Below, piece by piece: positions 20,783-31,860 of a DNA stretch of 64,000 nucleotides. Location: assembly GCA_021234155.1 (NCBI GenBank), contig JAJEKV010000094.1, forward strand, positions 3,640,535-3,704,534, written 5' to 3'. The stretch is from Isoetes taiwanensis. Lineage: Eukaryota > Streptophyta > Lycopodiopsida > Isoetales > Isoetaceae. The position numbers and the translations under genes are program-made. The notes below the pieces were generated by a model. That model did no database searches. It was given only the letters and a program-made list of their open reading frames with translations, and was not told the origin of the DNA. The first letter of the stretch is position 1; the number at the start of each line of letters is the position of its first letter.

Positions 20783-21140
20783 CTGGAGCGACTGCAGCTG
20801 TAGACCCACCTGAAAATTCCATCTAAAGAATAGGAAATATCATTAGAAAATAGGAATCACATTTGCATCCTTATACACTTGGCTGCATTTATAGATTAGA
20901 TTGAAGAAAGCATACTGTCAAATATCTAATCTGTGGGCAAAGTTTTACCTGTTGATCAAGAAAACCAGCACATGCGGAGTAGCTTCTCTTGGTTTTGCTT
21001 GTTTTGGCTTGGAGTAATCTTGCAGATAAGATTGCCGAAAAGGCCATAGAAAGGACCGCCAAAGATGCTTTCTCTTTTTGCCTATTTCTAAAGAACCTCA
21101 AGTATTCAAGCCTTTGCCATTGCAGCACACCACTAAACAA
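20783..21140 (-). pseudogene. Two exons of an unidentified gene inside the CACTA-like element
   Basis: On the minus strand an exon from about 21130 (after a TTGTTTAG acceptor) to 20949 reads VLQWQRLEYLRFF...KRSYSACAGFLDQQ and ends at CAG|GTAAAA. A 126-bp intron ends TTCTTTAG at 20823. The next exon, 20783-20822, reads MEFSGGSTAAVAP in the same phase and ends at CCAG|GTATTT. Splice sites and frame agree, so these are real exons, probably captured by the transposon or belonging to a host gene it entered. I cannot name the protein: basic, with a small-residue hydrophobic part (AVLSMAFSAILSARLL) that could be a membrane or transit segment. The intron and part of the first exon occur again at 8561-8739. 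Confidence 0.55.
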
Positions 21141-21603
21141 TAGAATAGAAAAATGAATTAATACCAGGTGCTTCCGGACTTAAAAATTTAGACGACCTTT
21201 GTTGTTATAGCAACCATAAGCAATGGAGAAATGCCTTAACCCCAGACAGCAGTGTTGTTACGTACTTACCGTACCTGTACGACACTGTAAGTGTTTTATG
21301 TATCATACCTCGTAATGTACCTCTGATTTTTTAACGTACCCGAAAAAAAGCAGTACGCTCATGGATCGTGGTTACTTCATGGCTACCTCTTAGCCATTGT
21401 AATTACAATATGGGATGCTTCAATTTTGGGCATAACGTAGGTTCAAATCCCACATGTTCAAGATCGTCTTCCGCGCCATTCAAAATTGACAAATATATTC
21501 TATTATAAAGTGACGGACATTAATAATAGATTCAACCTTGCAATTTTGGAATCAAACAAATGTTCGCGGCGGCCTTGGCCATAACGATAAATTTCTTGTT
21601 GAT

Positions 21604-23339
21604 ATAGGCATAAGGCTAGTGTTTACATGTGATGAGTATTCCAAAATCATCAAAATATACTAAGAATATGAAAATGAAAATTGATATTTGGCTTGTTGGA
21701 ATTAAGTGGCCTTAGAATAACCCTCCAAGTGGCAGGTCCAGAAGCGGGCGCCGTAGATCTTGGCCACAACTTTTGCTGTGGGCAACATTTTTTTTTCCAC
21801 TTTTAGTGTGTTTCAATCACGATGGTGGGCAATATTTACATGGTTTGGGTCCGGAAGTAGTGAACTGATGCTAATAGGATATTATTTAATGCAAAAAATT
21901 GCTTCCCATTTTCCTATAATAAAGCCCCCTTGACTGCAGATAATTAGAATAGAATAGAATAGAATGGTTTTTATCGTCTACAGAGACGAATGGACCTATG
22001 TGACCCAATCAAGGAGCATAGCAGACTGCCATAGAAAAAGAAAATAAAAACTCTAAAATGCAACAGTTGAAGCCTGCAGATTAAAGAAGGCGGTCGAATT
22101 GGGCGGTCGGGGTTCTGACGGTGAAACTTTAATCGGCGATATCTCTCTTATCTGGTGTCAGATTTCGGCGTGCTTGGGCTCGTTGGAAAGTATCGTAGGA
22201 GCAAGGTTTCAAAATGGAAGATCTGTACGCATTTGCACCTCTAGGATGGAGTGTTATGGTTACGAAATAAGAACATAAGAGGATGCAGAATGGCTAGTGA
22301 GGGAACTGGGAATAGTCAAAGAATATATGTGATTTTTATGATTGATGAAGAAAAGGATCCAGTTTACCAGGCATAATTTGCAGTCATGCAACAAAGGGCT
22401 TATCTTCATGACTTGCAGAGATTTGAATCCTATGGATGCGCACTATGATGCGGTATTTCGCTTCCCGAGGTAGGCAAAGGCAGAATACACGATCCAGCTG
22501 AACCGAATTGTATGTAATATAAAAAGTTGTCTTCTTCTAATTACTAAGCTAGTTTCGACTAACATGGGGTAGGAAGGCAGCAGGGACCCCTGACTGGTAG
22601 CGCACTAAGGCCTCTTTCAATGAGGTGCATAAGTCATCGGGCAAGAGGTATATTTCGGTTCTTTCTATTTCCATTGTCTTATATTCAAATTGCATAATAT
22701 AAGCATATTAATCAGAGCAACAACAGCTGGCAGGAAGAAGAAATTAGGTTGAATAACCCATGGTCATGGGAATGTAAATCTCTAATAAATTTTAAATCAA
22801 AATTTTATCTTATCATTAAAAAATGTATTGTATATGGATAGTAAGGTAAAATAATGTCGCTCTAATAATATATATGTAATCTCAAAAAGGACAAATGACC
22901 AGTTCAGATTTGACAATAGATTGACAAAGGTTTAACAATAGTATGAAAGTGTATGATGTCAAGTTTTGGGACTTATATGGTATATACACAGGGGCCAGAC
23001 ACGGTACATTGATTGAACATGGTAACTTATGTCCCATGTTGGTTTCCATATTCATAAACTCTAATGCTTAAAATTATTTTTCTTTATAGTACTACAACAT
23101 ATGTCACTTTTTAACTTATTTGTTCTTGGTTCCACTATAAAATATCCCAATTAATGGTCTGTATTTTCATATAATAGCAACATCAAAAGGAAAGATCTCG
23201 TCATCATATATCATCACTGTTGAGTTTTGTCATATTTGAGCCTCATAGCAATCCAACAAATAAATCAAGTTGATAAGAGATGTAGCTTTGGTTACCTGCA
23301 TTCACACAATACCAATGTTAGCAAGATATAAGGTAATAA
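21604..23339. other. Non-coding sequence with a (TAGAA)n tract and conserved flank
   Basis: A run of TAGAA units lies at about 21944-21966. The 60 bp after it (GGACCTATGTGACCCAA) match those after equal tracts at 43419 and 62418. Near 22080-22220 is a more GC-rich stretch typical of retroelement leaders. No gene. Confidence 0.45.
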
Positions 23340-25550
23340 GGCAAAGCAGGAATGGAGGTTGATAACGTTTATGCTCGTAATAATGCTGGGCAAAGAAAGT
23401 CCTTGTGGGTCAGCATCAAGAACAAGGCAAAGCGTTATGCCACTAATACTACATCGATCATGGTGGCAATAGTGAATATATGGCTGGTTGCAATTGGCAT
23501 GATTGTAGGTCATTTTGAAAATGAGCAATGGCCTAGTTTGTTGTCTGAATTACATTTGTTAGAACTACAAGAAACACGGAGTTCACATGGTGCAATAGAG
23601 GGATTGATCAAGAGAGTGTCTATGCTTGGTATGACAAGTGTTATGTGAACCATATCATAATGAGTGCTTGTCCGGACTTATACCGCCACAAGTTTAAGGA
23701 GAACGCAGTTTCAATCATAATCCTCGATTACTCTGTCTTGACAATGTCAAACAATTTAGAGCAGCATCCAAGTTGAATACTGGGTATTTGGATGAAGAGT
23801 CTAAAACACACTGAAAGGGTCTGGATTATGAGAGTTCATATAAAAGTGGTATCAATGTGATGATTTTATCTTTGGCAGCTGTTATAAGATTTGCTAGAAG
23901 TTGGAGGAGGAGTAAATGTACGAGAGAGAGGGCTTAGTTGGACTCTTTGTATTGTAGGCTCTCTAGGATTAGGAAAGTCGATTTCAATTCAGGAGAAAGA
24001 GAAGTTATAGAAGAAATCAAATAGCTCTAGTCCATCAAAGTGGAAGCCAATGTCAAACCTGCTCTAAGCTAGGTACATGAAGGTGATAGATGTCCTAATT
24101 TTTTCTTTAGAGCTACCAGATAAAGGACACATTCTACCCGATTGGTATCCTTGGAGTTGGAGAATGTGTGGATAGTCAGTGAACCGCAACATATGAAAGA
24201 ATTTTTACATAATCACTTATGCTTCTTAGAAGGATAAATTGGGGACTGGGGAGTCCATTAAGCATGCCTCCTTTCTTATGGAAAAAGATGTGTTAGTATA
24301 TGCTCAACTTACTTGGTTTGGAGCAGATTATCTGGACATATGGTTGAATACAAGTTGCATCACTTTCATACCTAAAATAGCAAAGCCTAAAACTATTAAT
24401 GACTGTCGGTGATCAGTCTATTGTCATCCTTCTACAAGATAATTGCAAAGGTATATGGGAAAAAGTTGAAGCCCGCTTTGCAAAAGCGTCTTCAAAATGC
24501 GATTCAGATTTTTGCCAAGAAGTATCCCAAGCAACATAACAACAATATTCCAAGAATTCCACTAGTCTAAGAGGAGAGACAAAAGATTACTAGATTTCCA
24601 AGTTTATGAAAACACTCTTTGCCTTTGGTTGTGGAGTAACCTTCACATCTATGGTAATGAAACTTCTATTTTCTAGAGTTAGACTATTGTTATTTTTCCC
24701 AAAGAAATCTCTCATATTTTATCAACAGGAAGGGGAAATGTGCCCTCTGGTTCCTTTCTTGTTTAACATAGTAGCAGGGTTTTCTCGTCTACTTCTTTCA
24801 ATTATTGAACATCAAGTCATCATTGGCCTTACCATGCATGATGGAACACAATATGTTTGTAATTAAGATGTCGATGACACCTTCCAATTAGAAGCACCAA
24901 AAGAAAATTTGCCCATGCTAAAAAGATTCTGAATTCATCTTTGTTTGCCTTCGGCTATTTTTTTAATTGGATTAAGTGTGCTATCTTGTGGCTGTTAGAG
25001 GATCCTTTGCTATTGTGAAGCACAATTACTCATAGAGTCTTGTTCCATATGAAGATTCTTCCAAATTGTTGGGCACCCAAATTGGTATAGACAGGTCCGT
25101 TTTAGCAATTTGGTATGAGATCTGTCTCAATCTTCACAAATATTTGAACTAGTGGAGAACCTGCAAATTTCTATGGCGAGCAGAATTTAGTAGCTAAATC
25201 TTTTTTGAGCAATTATGTTAGCCTATGAGAATATCATATAGAAATTGACAAAAGATAGTGCATAACTTTGTATTTGGCACCCGGGGGGATGTGGGGGAAT
25301 GAGGGTACAAACCTCAAAGTGGCCTAGAGGAAATGTTGCCTAGCTAAGAAATATGATGGTTTGAGGATGTTAGATTTCTCCCTACATAGCAAGGTGATGG
25401 GCATACATTGAAGAATGGTAAGAGAGAGAAGGAAGGAATTAGTGGCTTTAAGTGGGAAAGTCAAGGTCAGCTATGGCAGAAGTCCAGTGAAGGTATGGTC
25501 ATTAAGTCAAGCGGAGGCAATTAGAGGTTTTAGGAAACTGTAAATCATAA
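23340..25550 (+). pseudogene. LINE retrotransposon (L1/RIL-like), endonuclease and reverse transcriptase remnants
   Basis: The start of the recognisable part, NVYARNNAGQRKSLW (about 23365-23410), matches the NVYAPN motif of the apurinic endonuclease domain of plant LINEs. From about 24360 is FIPKIAKPKTINDCR, then LLSSFYKIIAKVYGKKLK (fingers of LINE reverse transcriptase) after a frameshift. At 24741-24800 is EMCPLVPFLFNIVAGFSRLL, the palm motif before the active site. The active site reads DVDDTFQL at about 24869 instead of YADDT, right after an in-frame TAA. Many stops and shifts follow. The element would copy its RNA by target-primed reverse transcription; this copy is long dead. Neither the 5' end nor the poly-A tail could be placed. 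Confidence 0.72.
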
Positions 25551-28527
25551 AATATTACTTATCCTAAATTTAATGTTTGCCCTAAATAGGAAAGGGGATG
25601 ATATAAACGAAAATGTATGCCTTACTTTTAGAGGGGCGGCATGTGGGGGTAAATACACACCCTGATTAAAAAAAAAACCAACTAAAAAAAAATTGGTAGG
25701 CATTGACCCCCTGTTTTTAACTTAAAAATCTCCCTTGTAGAGAACTCGATCAAAGGAGTTTTTGAGGGCATTGAATGCTCTCTTTGTGCTATGTCCAAAC
25801 ACACAAAAATCGCATGCATCCGAGTTTTTTAGAAAAACGTTATCTTAGATTTGAGGAAAAGACATCCTTTGCTCTAATTTTTATCAATTTCCCTCAAAAC
25901 TATGCTATATACTTTCCCCTTTTATCTTTCATAACAATCACAACTCAGGCTTCTATAACTTAAATTCCCTAACGAGGACTCTATAATTTAGAACCCTCCT
26001 CTCAAGATTAAATACAACTAACAACAAAGTACTTCTATACTACTCGTGGGCAACATGTTGGGAATTTTCATCCAATCTCTACACTGATCAACTCAACTAA
26101 GTAGGGCATGACTAGTGCTATGATTCAATCTACCAACATCACGGATCTGATACCATTGCGATGCTCCCTCAACCAATACGATATTCCCATCATATAATCC
26201 TCTTTCCCAATGAAAACTATCACCAAGAAAGGTCCTCCGTCTGGCTCAAACCACTTGTGATGGCCAAGCATTTAAGTGAAGGACCCATAGGTTTCGTTGG
26301 CCCATTCCTCCTCTGGAACATTCTCTACTGTAGAAGCATACATTCCTATTAGCATACAACATCAATACTTACAAATAGTACGCCACTATCAGCTCAAAAC
26401 AAAACTATAAACATGCATAATACACATAAATACATGGATATCTAGCCCGACTCATATTCCAAAGGGTCAGCTAACACTCCAAGGTCTCCAATAGAGCATA
26501 CATAAACATGACAATAACTTTGGTTGGCATCGAACATTGGCAAGGGACCCCACAACATCTGCCTCTTCTGTGCACACTTTGCAGATAGCCTTTAAAACAT
26601 GCTGAGTAGTGATTGTAGCCTTCCAGAGACATGACCCCAAGGATTCACTCTATGGGACCACTCCAAGTTGCATCTCCCTGGTCCGATAAGACAGGAATTG
26701 GACAATTCTCATTCAAGAGCACAATAGGATTATTGCGAGCTAGAGGATCGAGATCACCCATCCTTATCGCATTTAACCAACTAAAATCACTGAGTCAGGG
26801 TTCCCTCTACCCAGGGGGTGTTAGACCCAAACCTGGCCCACACGCAGTGATCGACTATAAGTCCAAGTCAATATAAGAACCGCAATAGTCATGCCCAACG
26901 AGGTCCTATCTCCATAGTTCCACTATCCCCATTTGTCTGATGCTCAATCACCACATAGCATCCACAACCAGGAGGGCTCTTATGTACATGTTGAAATTAT
27001 TGGAGATTATGGGTATTCTAGCTAGGATCATCTACACATCTACTAGCTTTTAGATCTCTACCCCCTTCCCCAAGCTCAAGAGTTGCAAACTGAACTACTA
27101 CAGAACCATCTAATACCGAGTAACTAAGAATCAACTGAACATCTAATAACCATTGTCATGGAGTATCTCCATCCTTCGAGGCCGCTACTGTCCTTGGAAC
27201 AAGTGAAAATCTCCAAGTCGAATGGGATTATGGTTAGTACTAGGTTTGTCTAGCCAGAAGTGGCAGATACCATTCGACCAATCTATTTAGGCCAAGTGGC
27301 ATCTTAATGGCCTTTTAATTAACTTAGATATAATTACTTAACAAGTCTAATTCATTATAACTTGACTAACCATAACTAATTAGCAGATCTAATTAATTTT
27401 ATTCTTGCTAACTTACCAATGTAATTAATTATACCTTAGTTAATTATGGTGACGTACCATACATTATATCCATATAGGCATACAATGTGGTGGAACATCA
27501 CAGACTTAGGCAGTCCTCTTCTGCACTGGATCAACTCTCAGTTGGTTTGCATCGTTGCTTGCGGCCTTAAATACGGAGCCGGAGGCTTGTTTTGGAGGCA
27601 TTGATATACAACATATTGCCATCACCAAGCTCAACAATCTCACACAAGGGTCGCGTCCAAGCAAGCTGCCTCGACTGTGGGACAATACTATAGGCTCTAC
27701 CATTGTCAACGTGGAGGGGGTTGGACGTATTTCAATTCTTCTATGAGAATGTTACTAGCGTATACAACATATGGAGATAGGGATACAAAGGTGTGTGCTA
27801 CTTATGTGTCCAACATTCGGGGATCAAGAGACAAAAGTTATTACTAACTTATGGAACTTAATAAGGTTGTTATTATCCATGTGTTATTGTTTTTTTTTTG
27901 TGCATTGGATGAAGGCATAATCGTGAGAATATGCCAAATCAAGGGTGTCAGATTTTACATCTCACACCCCAGTACATCAACACGCTCCCCATATGCTTTA
28001 CATATGTACACCAATAACAATGCATACAAAATAAAAAATAATACGACCTAAGGTCCCACATTCGCAAACTAACTGAAAGTCAAAGTAACAGAAACTATAA
28101 AGGATGTTCTTATACATATGACGACTGGAAAGGAGCCAAGAGGAAGTGCAAGTGACAGAAACGTGTATGCAAATAGAAGATGCTTTGATATATCACAATG
28201 TGGAAAACAGGTCTACATCTTAAATGGAAAGCTGCATGCACGTTACTTGTTCCACAAGCATGACAGCACATCATGCTAAACCACGGAAATGAACATCAAA
28301 ATGAGGATCCGGCATCACTTTGGAGCTTCGTTCACACAGACAATGCATTGCAAAAACAGTTGTACAAGAGTGGCTTGCAAAAACAACTCTACAAGAATAG
28401 CCGGAAGAAACCATAGACACTAGGCCTGCATAGTCCGAAACACTGCTCTACCAAGGCGCTCTAATGTATTTAAATGCCTTATCAGTGTGGCTCTCATAAG
28501 ATTCATCTGCCCACGGAACACCCTGCG
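25551..28527. other. Three kilobases without a supported gene
   Basis: AT-rich and open only in short frames. On the minus strand TGGTATCAGAT at 26145-26155 resembles a tRNA-Met primer site of an LTR retrotransposon, but no LTR pair could be matched. Runs of TTAATTAA-like sequence lie at 27310-27440. Confidence 0.4.
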
Positions 28528-28956
28528 TTACTTCAGGGATACTTTCAGGTCATCCATGTCCAAACAATGCAACGCGTCATGAAGGCACTGTATGGTATTC
28601 CCAAGAGCTATCTTCGATTCACGAATGGACATCATTGTCTCCTTAGCTAGCAACTCCACATCCACGTGCAAATGAAAGCACTCCGACTTGCCATCAACAG
28701 CAATATGCGCATCTGTAATGCGATGTTCATCAGAATCAGTGTCAAGATTCACGACCAGGCTGCAAATCGCATCTAGATTTGCCATTTCTTCAGTCTTCTC
28801 TATCTCCTTACGAGCTCCTACAAGAAACATGAAATATGTGCATAAGCACAAAGTGCGAAAATGAGCTACAGAGCAGCAAGAGTGTGATCCTCCACACCCA
28901 CGGCTATGAAACCATCCCATGGGGCTGGAATTTCGCACATCTATGGCTCTGGACAC
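28528..28956 (-). CDS. Hypothetical protein, 142 aa, probable second exon
   Basis: Open minus-strand frame without a known domain. The part from about 28818 is the credible one: a TTTCTTGTAG acceptor there is followed by GARKEIEKTEEMANLDAIC and an acidic, helix-rich stretch with DTDSDEHRIT and ETMMSIRESKIALGNTIQ. Residues before the acceptor are cysteine- and serine-rich and unlike coding sequence. It overlaps the 3' end of the next upstream frame (28941-29429), so the two are likely exons of one minus-strand gene. Function unknown. Confidence 0.35.
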   Translation of the reverse strand: MSRAIDVRNSSPMGWFHSRGCGGSHSCCSVAHFRTLCLCTYFMFLVGARKEIEKTEEMANLDAICSLVVNLDTDSDEHRITDAHIAVDGKSECFHLHVDVELLAKETMMSIRESKIALGNTIQCLHDALHCLDMDDLKVSLK

Positions 28957-29429
28957 CCCTCCCCATCATCGAAGCCCTCATCACTGTCCACCTCACAACC
29001 GTTGGCCTCACCAAGACTCACATCAGCGTGAGCATTCCAATAGCGTCTTTTCCCCTTACCAACTCGCTCTACATGTACAACTCCAGGAGGTAGCCCAAAC
29101 AATACATTCCTCACATCATTACGAGAGGCATGTGCAGGATCTAGAGTCAATCTCCAGGCAGCTTCAACACGATGCTGGGAAATGAAGGCTGTGTTTGTTG
29201 GCAACACCCACGATCCACTGAATACAAACTTCTCCGTTTGCAGCATCCTACAGATGGTTTGAACAAGTAAGGCACTAATATGCCTACGGCCATGGTACAT
29301 ATGGAAATGTTTTGCTTTTGCAAACAAGTTACGATTATCAAGAGTCACGCAGTTCTTAATGTCTCCAGCCCCATACAGAGCATAGAGATTCCTACCCCTT
29401 TCAATTTGATCCGCTGTCACATTCTTCAT
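28941..29429 (-). CDS. Hypothetical protein, 162 aa, probable first exon
   Basis: One of the longer uninterrupted frames outside the gypsy elements. The protein is soluble-looking, with histidine- and arginine-rich KHFHMYHGRRHISALLVQ, a basic GKGKRRYWNAH and an acidic end DSDEGFDDGEG. I see no domain I know. Absence of stops over 162 codons in a neighbourhood of decayed repeats suggests a recent gene or recent mobile sequence. The exact exon end was not fixed: GAGGG|GTGTCC near 28960 is a possible donor. Confidence 0.4.
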   Translation of the reverse strand: MKNVTADQIERGRNLYALYGAGDIKNCVTLDNRNLFAKAKHFHMYHGRRHISALLVQTICRMLQTEKFVFSGSWVLPTNTAFISQHRVEAAWRLTLDPAHASRNDVRNVLFGLPPGVVHVERVGKGKRRYWNAHADVSLGEANGCEVDSDEGFDDGEGCPEP

Positions 29430-30599
29430 GTGATGTCTATGATGGAGCTTACCTAAGTCCTTTAAGCAGTAGCATGGAAAAAATTAGTGGCTATATATAG
29501 CCAAATGGCGATTTTTTAGGGGGTCTAGGCAATTTTTGCGGCGAATTTTATGAAGAGAGATTTCTTCTGAAAAAATAAAAAATAGCCATAGTTAAAACAA
29601 GTACTCCATTATTTTTTTAAGATTAGCCAAACTATTTTCCCCCTTTTCCTTAAAGAAAAAGGGATTAGCCTTTCTTTATATTATAATATTTATATATGAA
29701 ATCATTAATAGCCAAACAAAAATGAATTCTTATTATAGACTTTTACACATGCCCACCTACTATCATCAGTGATAGTAGTTTTTCAAACTATGAATTTTTA
29801 TTATATATACCACGTATGCATCTTCAAAAAGGAACTGTAAGAGATGGCCAATATCCCTATAGATGCCCGAGTTGGTTGCATAATATCCTCCTTCAAGGGT
29901 TAGAGATAAGTGTAATTTGATCATCATATCTACAAGGTGTCGTTGCATTGAATGTAGTTCATACTATGGATGTTATAAGCTAGGTTGTGAGCTTCTATTA
30001 CAAGTTTTTGGGTTGCCCCTAAGGGGGCAAACCCTTGTTTACGTGGGTTTGTGGCATATTATAGGTATATGCCGGTTATATGCTTGAAATATGCCTATGA
30101 CCGCTAAAAACCCCTTATTGGCTACATAAATGCTTTCGGTCGTTTTTCGTTGTTGGGCAGCCACTCTTGAAACCGGCTAACGGAGGGCACCTTTCTGGGC
30201 AAACTGGCATAAGAGTATGGGATTTAGTATCTGGGAATGGCTTCGAGGAAATGGGCTCTGGATCGCCCGTCTCAATATTCTTCTACGCCCGCTCTCTTCC
30301 ATCACCAAGTCAGAAGAAGATCTGCAGGTAACATGCTACTGTTTGGAAACCCGAAAACTTCTTTCCAAGACCAAGACGAGCTCCGCTCTCCCCTAAAGTT
30401 GAGATCCAGGACATTCTTACGCTTCCATATCCAAGCTCGTGAGCCAAATATTGACACGATGGAGCTCCTTTATCTCAAATGGTAAGATAGGCCCGGGTTG
30501 GCTTCTGCTGTGATTAGAGATGGTTAGTTAACATTCTTCTGAAAGACATCACGTGTATCGGGCTCTCTCAAAAGTTGTCTTGACAAGATCCTCGCAAAA
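29430..30599. other. AT-rich sequence with TAGCCAAA repeats and a hairpin
   Basis: TAGCCAAA-like phrases recur at 29500, 29626 and 29705; similar phrases occur at 46690-46820. A hairpin GGGTTGCCCC-TAAG-GGGGCAAACCC lies near 30010-30034. An 82-aa frame at 30237-30485 ends in a GTAAGA donor-like site (30482) but has no domain. Confidence 0.35.
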
Positions 30600-30921
30600 C
30601 TAAGATCTCAAGGGCCATTTCTGCAGTCGATTAGGTTTTAAGTTTTGGCTCTGAGAAGTTGTTCTCATGTGCACGTTTTTGTAGCGCAAAGGTTTCTTTG
30701 TGGAAGAGGAGGGCAAAATGGAGCTACCCAGTGAAGAAAAATCACAACTCATGTCTACGCTCTGGAAATTGCTTTCGAATAGAGAATGGGGACGGATAGA
30801 AAAACTCACAAGCAATTTTGATGTGCAAAGCTCGACATTGGCAACATGCATTGCCATTGCATACGACTCGATCTTACATGATTGTCTCATTCACTTTGTC
30901 AATATGAGGGCGATGAAGTAA
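30600..30921 (+). other. Open frame after a splice-acceptor-like site, unidentified
   Basis: After TTTTTGTAG at 30684 a frame runs RKGFFVEEEGKMELPSEEK to a stop at 30921 (about 79 residues), helix-rich with QLMSTLWKLLSNREWGRIEK. The frame does not join in phase with the 30237-30481 frame. Possible decayed exon; no family. Confidence 0.25.
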
Positions 30922-31155
30922 AAGCGTCTAGGCGGACTTCATGTTATTAGTACATCTCTGCATGAGTCCCATCGGATTGATAACCAGGTACAATGTGCAC
31001 TTCTGGAACCTCACTAGATTTTCATTATACATGTGCTTTCTATCCAAATTTGAAAGCAAACAGTTCATATAAACAAAAATTTCATTGCTTATAATAAGAG
31101 AAGGGACTCATTCTAGTTAGCATTGTACAATAGCTATGCGGAAGATCAGGGCGGC

Positions 31156-31160
31156 AAGGA
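31156..31160. repeat. Target site duplication of gypsy copy 1, left (AAGGA)
   Basis: AAGGA directly before the 5' LTR and again directly after the 3' LTR (42116-42120). Confidence 0.85.
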
Positions 31161-31726
31161 TGTTAGTCCTGTGCCTCCTGGTACAGGACTATTCATGCAT
31201 ACAACGGACCAGGTCAAGCTCAAGGATCCACAACGGTGGTCACTCGTCAAAGGCTCAGTAGAAGACCAAGCAGCGAACCATGCGGCCAAAGCCTAAGAGG
31301 CGCCGCTCGACACAAGTGGCGGCCCGTCACCGCCAGCGTCGGCGTCGGCATGATTCTAGGCACTTCAAGAGCACCGCCAACATTCCTCAAATCAGGCCTC
31401 CCTTCCAGAGTCGGCACCGAGATCGGTCCGAGTGTCCATATTGGGCCAAAGGCCATTGTACTATATATATATGACTAGAGCTCCGCACATGAGTTCTAGA
31501 TGAGTTTTGAGTCTTGTCTCCTTTCGGTTTTTCTCTCTATTGCGAGAGCTCATGTATGTTCATCATTGATATCAAGGAAGCTTATCATTTTCCTCTCATT
31601 TGTTACATTTTTCTTCTTCTTGTTCTCTTCTTGCAAATCCGTGACATAGTCCCAGAACTCTCTGTTAGATCCGCGGGTCCTCACGGAGGGCTGTCTTTCG
31701 GAGTTCCCGAACCCGGACCCCAAACA
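31161..31726 (+). repeat. 5' LTR of gypsy copy 1
   Basis: 566 bp, starts TGTTAGTCC and ends CCCCAAACA. It contains a TATA-like ACTATATATATATGACTAGA at about 31460 and a T-rich CTTCTTCTTGTTCTC stretch near its end. Matches the LTRs at 41572, 50121 and 60547. Confidence 0.9.
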
Positions 31727-31860
31727 ACTGGCGCTGCGGGTGCGATTCAATCCTACTTTCTTACGTCACCATAATACGTAAAATTTCCGCCCGGAAAGAA
31801 CTCCTTTCTCGGGCGGCATCTAAGCGGGAAGCCATCAGCGTCGAGAACTGTTTAGCGACA
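31727..31860 (+). promoter_or_regulatory. Primer-binding site region and leader, copy 1
   Basis: Directly after the LTR comes ACTGGCGCTGCGGG. TGGCGC at this place is usual for plant gypsy primer sites; the tRNA cannot be named with certainty because copy 2 differs here (CCGCTGGGCC). Confidence 0.5.

Larger units (their letters stand above)
16781..21603. mobile_element. CACTA-like element with nested insertions
   Basis: The left end reads TACTACAAGAACTTTATCG and continues to CCACCGCGAACATTT. The right end, read in complement, is CAACAAGAAATTTATCG continuing to CGCCGCGAACATTT, about 80 percent alike over 44 bp. CACTACAAGAA is the standard CACTA end, one base from the left end here. A second inverted pair deeper inside (19056-19130 with complement of 21410-21480, both with TTTGAACCTACGTTATG) shows that the arms continue once the insertions at 16930-18780 are removed. 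No transposase remains. Terminal bases and the 3-bp target duplication are eroded. It carries exons of a gene on the minus strand (20783-21140). Confidence 0.55.

Noticed and set aside
21425..21450. GGTTCAAATCC, a tRNA B-box match
   Set aside because: No A box or cloverleaf fits around it, and the same words occur inverted at 19056-19130 as part of the arms of the CACTA-like element.
26141..26160. tRNA-Met-like primer site (TGGTATCAGAT) on the minus strand
   Set aside because: Two mismatches to the usual site and no LTR pair or gag/pol nearby.
30006..30036. Hairpin GGGTTGCCCC...GGGGCAAACCC as a Helitron end
   Set aside because: No CTRR at 10-12 bases after it on either strand.
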